A stretch of 64,000 bases of DNA from Chitinophagaceae bacterium (GCA_025934485.1 JAICXX010000004.1:34434-98433); one strand, 5' to 3'. Numbered from the stretch's first letter, positions 19,138 through 28,457 are shown. Numbers and translations are program-made. Notes: generated by a model from the letters alone, not told the origin.

Positions 19138-20442
19138 ATGACTTACCGAAAATTCAAAGCCGATTATTTATTTACGGGTGAAGAAACCGCGGAACCCGAC
19201 AGCGTATTGATTACCACGCCTGAAGGTATTGTGCAGGATATCGTTCCGGCCGCGGTAGCAGGGTCCGATGTCGTCTATTATCCCGGCTGGCTGGCCCCCG
19301 GTTTTATCAATTGTCATTGCCACCTGGAGCTGTCGCATATGCGGGGTGTGCTGCCCGAAGGCACCGGGCTGGTGGATTTCCTTGCCTCGGTGATGCGCCG
19401 ACGGAAGCCGGACGAGCGGAAGCCGGGCGCGCGCCCAAGAGAGGGGGGCGCGGGCGGCCCGGCGGAGGGGGGTGCGAGCGGTCCGGCGGGAGGGACGGGA
19501 ATGGCACCGGACGTCCACGCGGAAATGATCGGCCGGGCGGCGGCCGCGGCCGAGGAAGAGATGCTGGCGGGTGGGATCGTGGCCTGCGGCGATATCTGCA
19601 ACACTGCCGACACGCTCCCGGTGAAGGCCGCGGGCCGGATGCACTATCATAATTTCATCGAGACCATGGGTTTTGTGGAAGCGGGGGCACCCGCCCGGAT
19701 GGCCGCGAGCAAGGTCGTTTTCGATGCGTTCGAGACCGTTTTCCCGGGGAGGAATTCCATTGTTGCGCATGCGCCCTATTCCGTCTCCCCCGCCCTCTTC
19801 AAGCTGATCGCGGACCATGGGGCAGAATATGGAGCACACCATGGGGCAGCTCAGCTGCTCACCATCCATAACCAGGAAACGGAAGCCGAGAACGAATTCT
19901 ATCTTACCGGCAAAGGGGATTTCCTGCGGCTTTATGAGGCGCTGGGACTCGATGTTTCCTTTTTTAAAGGAACGGGGAAACGGAGCCTGGAGAGCATCCT
20001 TCCTTTTTTTCATCAGGATCAGCGGCTGATCCTCGTGCATAATGTGGCGACCACGGCGGAAGACCTGGCGGATATGGGGTCTCCGAAATTGCCTTCTTTG
20101 TACTTCTGTTTGTGCCCCAATGCGAACCTGTATATTTCAGGGCGGCTGCCTGACCTGGATCTGCTACAGCGGAGCGGCATCCCCCTGGTGCTGGGGACCG
20201 ATAGCCTGGCATCCAACCATCAGCTGGATCTGCTGGCGGAAATGAAGACCTTGCAGCAACATTTTCCGCAGCTGGAGACGGCAACTTTATTGAAGTGGGC
20301 AACTGCCGGTGGGGCGAAGGCCCTGGGGATCGAAACCACGGTCGGGAGGTTTGCGAAGGGAATGCGGCCGGGGGTGGTTTCCGTGTCCCATTTAGATGGA
20401 GAACGATTGATGAAAGACAGCAGGGCAAGACGGTTGCTCTGA
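19138..20442 (+). CDS. Amidohydrolase-family deaminase-like protein with a GC-rich insertion
   Basis: A 434-residue metal-dependent hydrolase of the amidohydrolase superfamily. Metal ligands are suggested by GFINCHCHLELSH near residue 60, a histidine in LTIHNQETEAEN, and the aspartate in LGTDSLASNHQLD. This pattern fits chlorohydrolase/deaminase-type proteins; the substrate is unknown. Residues about 88-125 are an insertion rich in Gly, Pro, Ala, Arg and Glu, encoded by DNA far richer in GC than its surroundings, with two tandem 24-bp units. The frame opens at a TTG at 19132; the ATG at 19138 is the better start. It is divergent from prfA. Confidence 0.85.
   Translation: MTYRKFKADYLFTGEETAEPDSVLITTPEGIVQDIVPAAVAGSDVVYYPGWLAPGFINCHCHLELSHMRGVLPEGTGLVDFLASVMRRRKPDERKPGARPREGGAGGPAEGGASGPAGGTGMAPDVHAEMIGRAAAAAEEEMLAGGIVACGDICNTADTLPVKAAGRMHYHNFIETMGFVEAGAPARMAASKVVFDAFETVFPGRNSIVAHAPYSVSPALFKLIADHGAEYGAHHGAAQLLTIHNQETEAENEFYLTGKGDFLRLYEALGLDVSFFKGTGKRSLESILPFFHQDQRLILVHNVATTAEDLADMGSPKLPSLYFCLCPNANLYISGRLPDLDLLQRSGIPLVLGTDSLASNHQLDLLAEMKTLQQHFPQLETATLLKWATAGGAKALGIETTVGRFAKGMRPGVVSVSHLDGERLMKDSRARRLL
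19441..19488 (+). repeat. Tandem 24-bp repeat inside the amidohydrolase gene
   Basis: Two adjacent 24-bp units (19441-19464 and 19465-19488) differ at three positions and encode EGGAGGPA and EGGASGPA. The surrounding 19400-19510 is very rich in G and C and also holds two copies of CGGAAGCCGG. It keeps the reading frame. Confidence 0.85.
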
Positions 20443-20450
20443 TAGCCGGA

Positions 20451-21191
20451 TCAGCCTAAAACAGTCTGCAGAACCGCCAGCGTCCTCATCTCCCCGAAAT
20501 CCGAAACGTGCAGTGCATAAAAGGAAAGATAGGCCTGGAGCAGGATACGCCGGGTCTCCTGGTTGAGGGGAAGTTCGATGAGCTCTTGCGGCTGTTGCAC
20601 CCGCAGAAGCTGCGCGGTCAGGTAGCTGTAGTTGCCTTCGAGAAAATAGGGATGTTCGGGATGCTCGGCGACGAACTGCCCTTCTTTGAGATCGAGAAAA
20701 CTGTTCTTTGCGCTGTAATCGTCATGGATACGAAATCCGAAGAAGACGGCGAGATGCAGGATGAAAAAAAGCGGGAAATTGGCCAGCACCCGGCTCTGCC
20801 CCGCGTCGAGATGAAGAAAGGCATCTTCGATGAAATAGAACAGCTCCGGGTTGGGTTCGGGCTGCCGAAGACATTTTTGCAGCAGCTCGACCATGAGCAA
20901 GGCCACGGAATTCCTGATCACATCGAAAAAGATATGCTGGTACAACACTGCCCATTTAAATTCGCGGATGCGTTGCAGGTTCTTCAGCTCGTTGTGATAG
21001 ACGATGAGGTCGAGGATGGCTGCCGGCTGGAAAAGACCCGCTTTCCCGGGGCCTTTTTTGGAAGAGCTTCGAACACCATTAACGAGATAGGATTGTATCC
21101 CGAAAAGCTCGGTGTAGATGGTGACGACGAGGCTCGTCTCGCCGTATTTGACGGCGCGTAGAACTATCCCGCGGGTTTTGTGCAATTCCAT
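20451..21191 (-). CDS. recO: DNA repair protein RecO
   Basis: Helps load RecA on single-stranded DNA together with RecR. The N-terminal OB-fold begins with KTRGIVLRAVKYGETSLVV, followed by the helical C-terminal domain; there is no CxxC zinc motif. At 246 residues it is of normal length. A TTG upstream at 21200 is in frame, but the ATG at 21191 (MELHKTRG) fits the family. It is divergent from the exporter gene at 21243. Confidence 0.92.
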   Translation of the reverse strand: MELHKTRGIVLRAVKYGETSLVVTIYTELFGIQSYLVNGVRSSSKKGPGKAGLFQPAAILDLIVYHNELKNLQRIREFKWAVLYQHIFFDVIRNSVALLMVELLQKCLRQPEPNPELFYFIEDAFLHLDAGQSRVLANFPLFFILHLAVFFGFRIHDDYSAKNSFLDLKEGQFVAEHPEHPYFLEGNYSYLTAQLLRVQQPQELIELPLNQETRRILLQAYLSFYALHVSDFGEMRTLAVLQTVLG

Positions 21192-21242
21192 ACGGACCAA
21201 ATCTCCTCAAATTGCCGTTTATTTGTAAAATAATTTTCTAGC

Positions 21243-23594
21243 ATGTGGGAATCCATCGCGCGTATAGTCCTGAAGTACAGATTGTTCTGGTTGATCGTTT
21301 TGTTATCCGTTACCGGCTTTATGGCCTATCATGCTTCCCGCGTAAGGCTGAGCTATGACTTCAACAGCGCAATTCCCACGGATAATCCTAAATACAAGGC
21401 CTACCAGGAATTCCGCAAAAAGTTTGGCGAAGACGGCAATATGCTGGTGATCGGCGTGCAAACGGATAAACTATTTCAACGAGATGTCTTCGACGACTAT
21501 ATCAAGCTCACGGAGGAGCTAAAAAAGGTACCCGGCGTCGACGACGTCCTCGGCATCGCGAACGCCATCAACCTGATAAAGGATACGGCGACACAAAAGC
21601 CCGTGGCGGTACCCATCTTCCCGGCGCACCATGCATCGCAGGCGCAAATCGACAGCGGAAAAGCCGTTCTCCTGGGATTACCCTTTTATCAGGGTCTTTT
21701 GTACAATTCGCACACCGATGCCTGGAATACGGTCCTGCACGTCAATAAAAACGTGATGAACTCGGCCCAGCGCATTGTCACGGTCAATGCCATCACCGGT
21801 CTGGTGGACGCCTTCGGTGCGCGTCATGGGCTCGATATGCACTATAGCGGGCTGCCACTGATCCGCAGCCGGATGGCGGCCAAGGTGGCGAGCGAGACCA
21901 AATGGTTCCTCCTGGGATCGATATGTATCCTTGCGCTAATCCTGCTTTTATTCTTTCGAAGCTTCAGCACCATGCTGCTGTCCCTGGCCGTGGTGATCAT
22001 CGGCGTGGTCTTCAGCTTCGGGACCATGGACCTCCTGGGTTATAAGATCACCCTCCTAAACGCGCTTACCCCTACCCTGGTGGTGGTCATCGGGATACCC
22101 AATTGTATCTATTTCATGAACAAATACCATACGGCCTACCGCGACACGGGGGACAAACACGAAGCCCTCGTAGTCATGATCGGTCGCATGGGCATCGTGA
22201 CCCTGTTCTGCAATCTCACCGCAGCCATTGGCTTCGGGGTATTTGCACTTACGCGCAGCGCCATCCTCAACGAGTTCGGCGTGGTCGCGGGGATCAATAT
22301 CATGCTGCTGTTCTTTATCTCGTTTATCCTGATCCCTGTGGTCCTCAGCTATCTGCCCGCCCCGCAACCCAAACACATGCGGTATCTTCAGAACAAGCTA
22401 CTCTCGACCATCCTGAAACGGCTCGAGATCTGGACCGTGCATCATCAAAAGATCATCTACGCCCTCACCGCCCTGATCCTGATATTGTCGGTAGCCGGGA
22501 TGTTCCGGTTACGGTCCGAAGGATTTATCGTAGACGATCTCCCGCAAAAAGACCGGCTCTTTACCGATCTCAAATTCTTCGAAAAGAATTTCAAAGGCGT
22601 CATGCCGCTGGAGATCGTGATCGATACGAAGAGAAAAAAAGGATGGCGGGCGGCGCCCACCAAATTGCTTGACAGTATCGATGTGCTGAGCAAATACATC
22701 GCCGCACAGCCTGAGATGGCGAGGCCGCTGAGTTTACCGGAATTCCTCAAGTTTTTACGCCAATCCTATTATGGCGGGGACAGCAGCAATTACGATATCC
22801 CGAACCAGGCGGATATCGCCCTGATGTCTTCCTATGTAAGTCTCGACGCAAAGGCGCAGCCGGGAGCTAAGAACAATACGTTGTCAAAACTGCTCCACAG
22901 TTTCGTGGATAGCAACCAGCAGGAGTTCCGAGTAAGCGTGAACATGGCTGATATCGGCAGCAAACGGCTGCCCGTAGTGCTCGACGATCTCAAAAAGAAA
23001 ACGGATGAACTATTCGACTCGGCCCACACGCGGGTGGAATTCACGGGCACCAGCGTGACCTATCTGGAAGGCAGCAGCTTTATCATCAAAGGTCTCAAAG
23101 ATAGCATCATGTGGGCCTTCGTGCTGATCGCCGCCTGTATGCTCTTCCTGTTCCGAAGCATCCGCATCCTGATCTGCTCGCTGGCCCCCAACATCATCCC
23201 GCTGATCATTACCGCAGGCATCATGGGCTGGGCGGGCGTCCGCCTGCGGCCATCGACGGTGATCGTGTTCAGCATCGCGCTGGGCATCGCCATCGATATC
23301 ACCATCCGTTTCCTTGTAAACTACAGACAGGTTGCACCGCAAGCAGGGGAGACCGCCGTGGTCGACACCATTAATACCACAGGGATCAGTATCCTCTACA
23401 CCTCGCTGGTGCTTACCGCGGGTTTCGTGATCTTTTGTTTCAGTGATTTTGGGGGGATACTCGCACTCGGCTGGCTGACCTCGCTCACCCTGGTGATCGC
23501 CACGATAACCAACCTGGTATTCTTGCCGGTGCTACTGCTGGGGCTGACGAAGGGAATACGCAAAAAGACTATATCTCAACCAGCCCATTCTTAA
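21243..23594 (+). CDS. MMPL/RND-superfamily exporter
   Basis: A 783-residue inner-membrane protein with two repeated halves, each with one helix, a large periplasmic loop and five further helices (helices near 13-30, 220-380, 405-425 and 620-770). It resembles the predicted RND-superfamily exporters related to MMPL and HpnN proteins, which move lipids or other hydrophobic molecules. The substrate is unknown. No adaptor or outer-membrane partner lies beside it. Its 3' end overlaps the convergent response-regulator gene by 26 bases. Confidence 0.85.
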   Translation: MWESIARIVLKYRLFWLIVLLSVTGFMAYHASRVRLSYDFNSAIPTDNPKYKAYQEFRKKFGEDGNMLVIGVQTDKLFQRDVFDDYIKLTEELKKVPGVDDVLGIANAINLIKDTATQKPVAVPIFPAHHASQAQIDSGKAVLLGLPFYQGLLYNSHTDAWNTVLHVNKNVMNSAQRIVTVNAITGLVDAFGARHGLDMHYSGLPLIRSRMAAKVASETKWFLLGSICILALILLLFFRSFSTMLLSLAVVIIGVVFSFGTMDLLGYKITLLNALTPTLVVVIGIPNCIYFMNKYHTAYRDTGDKHEALVVMIGRMGIVTLFCNLTAAIGFGVFALTRSAILNEFGVVAGINIMLLFFISFILIPVVLSYLPAPQPKHMRYLQNKLLSTILKRLEIWTVHHQKIIYALTALILILSVAGMFRLRSEGFIVDDLPQKDRLFTDLKFFEKNFKGVMPLEIVIDTKRKKGWRAAPTKLLDSIDVLSKYIAAQPEMARPLSLPEFLKFLRQSYYGGDSSNYDIPNQADIALMSSYVSLDAKAQPGAKNNTLSKLLHSFVDSNQQEFRVSVNMADIGSKRLPVVLDDLKKKTDELFDSAHTRVEFTGTSVTYLEGSSFIIKGLKDSIMWAFVLIAACMLFLFRSIRILICSLAPNIIPLIITAGIMGWAGVRLRPSTVIVFSIALGIAIDITIRFLVNYRQVAPQAGETAVVDTINTTGISILYTSLVLTAGFVIFCFSDFGGILALGWLTSLTLVIATITNLVFLPVLLLGLTKGIRKKTISQPAHS

Positions 23595-24228
23595 TGGCGA
23601 ACATCACGAGCCCCACCCTTGTGCGGACCTTGAGTTTTTCGAACAGGGTGTTCCGGTAATTATCCACGGTGCGGGGGCTAATGAACAGTTTATCGGCGAT
23701 GTCCTTATAGGACATTTCGGAGCAAACCATCCGCAGGAACTCTTTTTCCTTGTCACCGAGAACGATGGGATCCTCAGGGTTGCCCAGGTCTTTATGCAGA
23801 CCGCTGATGATCTTGCCCGAGATATATTCAGAGAGATAGAAATCCTTTTTCATGATCGAATCCAGCGCCAGCTTGAGCTCTTCCGGTTCGATATTTTTCA
23901 GGATATAGCCTTTGGCGCCCAGCCGCAGCATGCGGATGATTGTATTTTCATCGCTGAACATGGAGAGCGCCAGTACCTTGATCTGGGGATAGTTCTTATG
24001 CAGCCAGCGCACGGTCTCATAACCGTCCATATCCGGCATATTGACATCCAGCAGAACAATATCCGGAATAATATATTGGGTGATCTTGTTCTTTAGATCC
24101 TTTCCATTGTCACCTTCGAACAAGACACTGTAATTCTCAAAGGATCCGATGAGCTTTGCCAGAGCCTTCCGTAATAGACTGTGATCATCTACAATGCCTA
24201 CCTCTATTTTCTTTGTTGCTGCTCCCAT
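23569..24228 (-). CDS. NarL/FixJ-family response regulator
   Basis: A 219-residue protein with an N-terminal receiver domain (VGIVDDHSLLRKAL; phosphorylated aspartate in DIVLLDVNMPDMDG, near residue 58) and a C-terminal LuxR-type helix-turn-helix (SYKDIADKLFISPRTVDNYR). It is the output protein of a two-component system. It lies 15 bases after the histidine-kinase gene on the same strand, so the two are almost certainly partners. Confidence 0.95.
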   Translation of the reverse strand: MGAATKKIEVGIVDDHSLLRKALAKLIGSFENYSVLFEGDNGKDLKNKITQYIIPDIVLLDVNMPDMDGYETVRWLHKNYPQIKVLALSMFSDENTIIRMLRLGAKGYILKNIEPEELKLALDSIMKKDFYLSEYISGKIISGLHKDLGNPEDPIVLGDKEKEFLRMVCSEMSYKDIADKLFISPRTVDNYRNTLFEKLKVRTRVGLVMFAIKNGLVEI

Positions 24229-24243
24229 ATCAAATTATAAATT

Positions 24244-25047
24244 CTACTTATCCAGGGGCAACTCCACTTTGATGGATGTTCCCTCGCCCGGAGTGCTGTG
24301 AACAGTGATTTGAGCGCCGATCAGGGAGGCACGGTTTGTCATACTTTTCAGGCCAATACCACTGGAAGAGGACGCCTGAGTTCGCTTTTTTTCGATGTCA
24401 AACCCGACCCCATTGTCCTCGACTTTCAGAACAAATTTATTATCAATTGAGTAATTAACCGCAATATTTACGTGAGTGGCCCTGGAATGTTTTAAAATAT
24501 TGTTCATCATCTCCTGGAACATGCGATATAGGAATATAGAGCGCTGATCTTCAAGTTTGTACTCCTCACCTTCGACGGCAAAGCTTACCTGCAGCAAGCC
24601 CGTGCGCTGAAGACTGTCCAGATCGAACCGGATGGCCTCTAAAAAGCCGATCTGCGTGATCCGATCCGTGTGCATACTCTTCGTGAGATTACCCATGTCG
24701 AAGATCACTTTGTTCAGCATTTGCCTGCTGGTCTGCACGCTTTCATAGGCCGGGTGGTCTTTCTCCAGCGGAAGAATAGACAGGGAAAGCTTGACGACCG
24801 AAAGGACCTGACCGATATTATCATGCAGTTCCTGGGCGATGGTCTTGAAGGTGGTTTCCTGTATCTCTAACTGGGAGCGGAGAAGCTCTTGCTGGTACTG
24901 ATCTTTCATCCGGGCCAGCTGTTGCTCCTGGCGGTGCTGCCTGCGCTGGTAGAGAAAGAGCATAGAGACGATGAAGCCGACTAGCAGGAAGGCCAGCGCA
25001 ACTGCAATTAGTATGATGACATAGATTTCCTGGTTCTCAGCCGGCAT
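24244..25047 (-). CDS. Two-component sensor histidine kinase (HisKA_3 type)
   Basis: A 267-residue kinase with one N-terminal membrane helix (about 7-30, VIILIAVALAFLLVGFIVSM), a short coiled coil, a HisKA_3 dimerisation domain with the phosphorylated histidine in IAQELHDNIGQVLS, and a HATPase domain (MMNNILKHSRATHVNI, VEDNGVGFD, GIGLKSM). It has no recognisable sensor domain; the membrane protein encoded just upstream may supply sensing. The frame is open to 25389, but that part lies over the upstream gene; the start MPAENQEIY at 25047 is preferred. Confidence 0.92.
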   Translation of the reverse strand: MPAENQEIYVIILIAVALAFLLVGFIVSMLFLYQRRQHRQEQQLARMKDQYQQELLRSQLEIQETTFKTIAQELHDNIGQVLSVVKLSLSILPLEKDHPAYESVQTSRQMLNKVIFDMGNLTKSMHTDRITQIGFLEAIRFDLDSLQRTGLLQVSFAVEGEEYKLEDQRSIFLYRMFQEMMNNILKHSRATHVNIAVNYSIDNKFVLKVEDNGVGFDIEKKRTQASSSSGIGLKSMTNRASLIGAQITVHSTPGEGTSIKVELPLDK

Positions 25048-25682
25048 AAAAAGGCGATAGTGAACGATAAATATTGCAAGATATTCAATAACACAAATAT
25101 CAGGAGTAAATTCCTCAAAATCACTTTTGGCAACGCCCTGACAAGGTTGGTCGTTCCATAAAATGGAAAAGTACAGGCGTAATAGAACAGCAAACCACTG
25201 GAAATCCAGAAAGCCGGCTGCCGGCTGAGATTCACCGAATCCGGTTGCTGGAACAATTCCCAAAAATAATAAATGCAGGACAGGACGATCAGCAGGCAAC
25301 CCAGGGCATATGTCATCGAATGAAAGACCACCGACCCCTGGATCAACAGGGTATTGATCAGGAAGATCGCCGGGTAGATGATCAGACAATATAGTAAGAT
25401 CCTTTTAGCCGTTTTACTCCGGACGATCTCCCGGATAAAATAGCAATAGAACGAGACGTCGAAGACCGTGACCAGATTGACAAAAAGCAGGTTATTGATC
25501 ACTTTGGCATCCTGGATAGCAGATATTGTATCTGTGATCAGGTTGATAAGGAGAAAAAACGAAAAAGTCTTCAAATACCTGGGATTCTTCCTGCCCCTAA
25601 AAATAGTCAGGCTTGCCAGGAATGCGATAGCCGCAAAAATGGGCGAAAAATAATATAAGTGCTCTCCTAGATATGATCCCAT
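25008..25682 (-). CDS. Multi-helix membrane protein upstream of a histidine kinase
   Basis: About 224 residues with roughly seven hydrophobic helices (for example SPIFAAIAFLASLTIF, ILLYCLIIYPAIFLINTLLI and LLLIFVLLNILQYLSFTIAF). It resembles seven-helix membrane proteins often found before LytS- or NarX-like kinases in Bacteroidota, but I cannot name the family. Its end overlaps the kinase start by 40 bases. Together with the kinase and regulator it may form a three-gene signalling unit with sensing in the membrane. An in-frame ATG at 25691 is an alternative start. Confidence 0.7.
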   Translation of the reverse strand: MGSYLGEHLYYFSPIFAAIAFLASLTIFRGRKNPRYLKTFSFFLLINLITDTISAIQDAKVINNLLFVNLVTVFDVSFYCYFIREIVRSKTAKRILLYCLIIYPAIFLINTLLIQGSVVFHSMTYALGCLLIVLSCIYYFWELFQQPDSVNLSRQPAFWISSGLLFYYACTFPFYGTTNLVRALPKVILRNLLLIFVLLNILQYLSFTIAFLCRLRTRKSMSSY

Positions 25683-25719
25683 GACCAGCAAGATAGCAGA
25701 TATTCGGCTGTTTTCATAG

Positions 25720-25750
25720 AAAAGGCCCTCCGGGTGGCGGAGGGCCTTTT
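25720..25750 (-). terminator. Strong hairpin terminator
   Basis: A perfect 13-bp stem, AAAAGGCCCTCCG paired with CGGAGGGCCTTTT, with a 5-base loop. It lies just past the stop of the 157-residue protein gene (25779) and before the signalling genes. The A/T ends on both sides make it usable in either direction. Confidence 0.9.
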
Positions 25751-25778
25751 GCTTATTAAGGATTAACAGTTATCTGTC

Positions 25779-26252
25779 CTAAATCACTTCCATGCTGTCA
25801 TCACGCATAATGATCGTGGATTGACCAAGGGAGGAAGGGGATCCAAAACCGAGACCACAGTAAGGCGGGCAGGGGATAGGGCCGTCGACGGCCAGGATAT
25901 CCGTTTTGCCGTTCTTGTTAATCAGCAGTTCCTTGGCATTTTCCAGGGAACCATCTTTGCTACGATTGGCAACCATTACGACAGTTTGCATGCCTACCAG
26001 TTCGGGTTTGCGATAACCTTCGGGGAATACGCCGAAATGGATGCGAACGCCGTTTCCGCCATTTTCCTTAACCTCGTTCAGGAAGTTTTCCAGTTCTTCT
26101 ACCGTGTACCAAATGCTCAGAGAATCTGCCCGGCCAAGACGCTCGGTGTTGGCTGCCCAACGCTGTTGTTTGTAAGCGGAGGTCAAGGCGTTTTTTTCGT
26201 TTTTACCTACATGGCTCCGGGCATTTACGGATTTTTCTGTAATAGTGTTCAT
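25779..26252 (-). CDS. Unrecognised 157-residue protein with C-terminal CPPYCG
   Basis: Soluble, no signal peptide. The first ~45 residues are polar and basic. The middle (IWYTVEELENFLNEVKENGG, then GVRIHFGVFPE and VVMVANRS) looks like an alpha/beta fold. The end carries CPPYCGLGFGSPSSLGQ, a cysteine pair in a Gly/Pro-rich loop. I do not recognise the family. It stands alone: a strong terminator follows it and 678 gene-free bases precede it, with a possible minus-strand -7 box TACTTTTA at 26301-26294. Confidence 0.75.
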   Translation of the reverse strand: MNTITEKSVNARSHVGKNEKNALTSAYKQQRWAANTERLGRADSLSIWYTVEELENFLNEVKENGGNGVRIHFGVFPEGYRKPELVGMQTVVMVANRSKDGSLENAKELLINKNGKTDILAVDGPIPCPPYCGLGFGSPSSLGQSTIIMRDDSMEVI

Positions 26253-26930
26253 AGCTGACTGTTTTTAGAATGTTGAAGAATAATTTGCTTTTGTAAAAGT
26301 ATTCCCCAAGATTATCAAAACTCGAACACAAGGAACTATAAATCACCTAATTACAATTTAATATTATCCGTAAAATAAAGCAGATCAAACAATCAGGAGT
26401 TAAATATGACAAAAAAAACGCTTTTTACGCAATAAAAAAACAGCAAAACAACGTGGCTAGACTAGGTGAGATACGCAGGTGTTTTTTGCGTGTTTTACGC
26501 AAAAAAAATACGGGTCATTTTTCAACCGGCATTTTCCCTGGTTTAAAATATTAGTTGGACATTTAGATGGAGAGGTTGCCTATTGTCCCGTTTTTAATTT
26601 TTGATATCCGTTAAAAATTAGCTCCACCAGGACCTGAAAATGAATTGCTTAGTTAGCAGCAGCATACATAACCATTAACACCTTATCCTGTTTTTTTCCA
26701 ACGCGTGTATGGGTATGTATGCTGATGTTATACTATCAAGATATAAAACGTATGCGTATTGTATTTAGTGCGCATGAGAAAACCTCGGTGGCTTACCTGC
26801 TGTTACCATTCAAAAGCGCTAAAACCGGTCCTAAGGCCGGTTTTTTCATGGCCAATGACGACCATTGGTGACCATTTTCGTACTTTCGCACTCCATGGCA
26901 AAAAAATGAAAGTAGCTATGGAGCGTCGTT
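26253..26930. other. Gene-free AT-rich stretch upstream of purH
   Basis: 678 bases without a convincing gene. It holds the promoter region of the leftward gene at 26252, a 10-bp hairpin (TTTTTTGCGT/ACGCAAAAAA, 26482-26506), a terminator-like hairpin (26821-26846) and a likely purH -7 box TACTTTCG at 26881-26888. An open frame from 26759 running into purH is in another frame and looks spurious. Confidence 0.6.
26821..26846 (+). terminator. Terminator-like hairpin 85 bases before purH
   Basis: AAAACCGG pairs with CCGGTTTT around an 8-base centre that can form two more C-G pairs, followed by TT on the plus strand. No gene upstream on this strand needs ending, so it may end a short RNA or act as an attenuator for purH. 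Confidence 0.6.
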
Positions 26931-28457
26931 ATGAACAAGAAGATAAAGTCTGCTCTCATCTCCGTTTTTTACAAGGATGGCCTGGAGCCGATCGTAAAAA
27001 AACTACATCAGCTAGGGGTAACCATATTTTCAACCGGAGGAACCCAGCAATTCATCGAGTCCCTGGGTCTGCCCTGTGTCCCCGTGGAAAGCCTTACCAC
27101 CTATCCCTCCATCCTCGGCGGCAGGGTCAAGACCTTGCACCCCTCCGTTTTTGGTGGTATCCTCGGTAGAAGAGATAATCCTACCGATGTAGAGGAGATG
27201 TCCAGGTATCACATCCCCGAGATAGACCTCGTGATCGTCGACCTCTATCCCTTCGAGGAAACGGTAGCCAATACAAAAGACGACAAAGCCATCATCGAAA
27301 AGATAGACGTGGGTGGCCCTTCCATGATCCGCGCCGCGGCGAAGAACCACAAAGATGTCGCTGTGATCGCCTCCAAAACGGAATATTCCTGGCTCGAGAA
27401 GACGCTGGGTGAACAAAATGGCGAGACATCGCTCGACGAGCGCAGGATGCTTGCCGCTAAGGCATTCGAGGTCTGTGCCCACTACGACGTGGTGATCGCG
27501 GAGTATTTCAGCCCGGAAGGAAATGACTTTTTCCTGGAATCCATCCCTTCGCCGAAGTCGATGCGTTATGGCGAAAACCCGCATCAGGGCGCCCGTTTCT
27601 ATGGCCGCCTGGAAGACATCTTCGAGCAGGTCAATGGCAAGGAACTTTCTTATAACAACCTGGTGGATGTCGATGCCGCGGTGCAGCTTACGCAGGAATT
27701 CGCCGGGACTATCGGTAACGACGCCGTATTCGCCATCATCAAACACACCAATCCCTGTGGCATCGCGGTTCGCCCTGCCCTGAAAGACGCGTGGGATGCC
27801 GCGCTGGCCGCCGATCCCGAAAGCGCCTTTGGTGGTGTCATCTCCTGTAACAAACCGGTGGACAAGGCCACGGCCGAAGCCATCAATGAAATATTCTTCG
27901 AAGTACTGATCGCGCCAGCATTCGATGCCGATGCGCTGACTGTCCTCAAGTCAAAAAAGAACCGCATCCTGCTAGTGCAGAAGTCAGCGATCGGCAGCGG
28001 CAGCCAGTACCGTTCCCTCCTCAACGGGGTCTTGCAACAGCAAACGGACCAGGGCAATTACAGCGAATGGAAGGAGGTCGGCGGCAGGCCGTCGACCGAG
28101 GCGGAAAAGAAGGACCTGGCCTTTGCAAACATTGTCTGCAAACATCTGAAATCGAACGCCATCGCCTTGATCAAAGACCTTCGCCTGGTAGGCAAAGGTT
28201 GCGGCCAGACCAGCCGGATAGATTCCGTACGCCAGGCCATCGCAAAAGCCGCCCAGTTCAATTTCGATCTCAAAGGCGCCGTCCTGGCCAGTGATGCCTT
28301 TTTCCCATTTAATGATTCGGTACAGATCGCGCATGCGGCGGGTATAACGGCCTTTATCCAGCCCGGCGGTTCCATCCGTGATAAGGACTCGATCGACTAC
28401 TGTGTGGAGCATAAGCTGGCCATGGTCATCACGGGAATGCGGCATTTCAAACATTAA
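26931..28457 (+). CDS. purH: Bifunctional AICAR transformylase / IMP cyclohydrolase
   Basis: Catalyses the last two steps of IMP synthesis. The N-terminal MGS-like cyclohydrolase domain is about 1-190 (TIFSTGGTQQFIESLG, SILGGRVKTLHPSVFGGIL), and the transformylase domain is about 195-508 with MRYGENPHQGA, IIKHTNPCGIA, ESAFGGVISCN and FNDSVQIAHAAGI. At 508 residues it is full length. It stands apart from other purine genes and ends convergent with the deacetylase-like gene, overlapping it by 4 bases. Confidence 0.97.
   Translation: MNKKIKSALISVFYKDGLEPIVKKLHQLGVTIFSTGGTQQFIESLGLPCVPVESLTTYPSILGGRVKTLHPSVFGGILGRRDNPTDVEEMSRYHIPEIDLVIVDLYPFEETVANTKDDKAIIEKIDVGGPSMIRAAAKNHKDVAVIASKTEYSWLEKTLGEQNGETSLDERRMLAAKAFEVCAHYDVVIAEYFSPEGNDFFLESIPSPKSMRYGENPHQGARFYGRLEDIFEQVNGKELSYNNLVDVDAAVQLTQEFAGTIGNDAVFAIIKHTNPCGIAVRPALKDAWDAALAADPESAFGGVISCNKPVDKATAEAINEIFFEVLIAPAFDADALTVLKSKKNRILLVQKSAIGSGSQYRSLLNGVLQQQTDQGNYSEWKEVGGRPSTEAEKKDLAFANIVCKHLKSNAIALIKDLRLVGKGCGQTSRIDSVRQAIAKAAQFNFDLKGAVLASDAFFPFNDSVQIAHAAGITAFIQPGGSIRDKDSIDYCVEHKLAMVITGMRHFKH

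Noticed and set aside
26759..27169. 136-codon frame running from the gap into purH
   Set aside because: It runs through a terminator hairpin and then overlaps purH in another frame.
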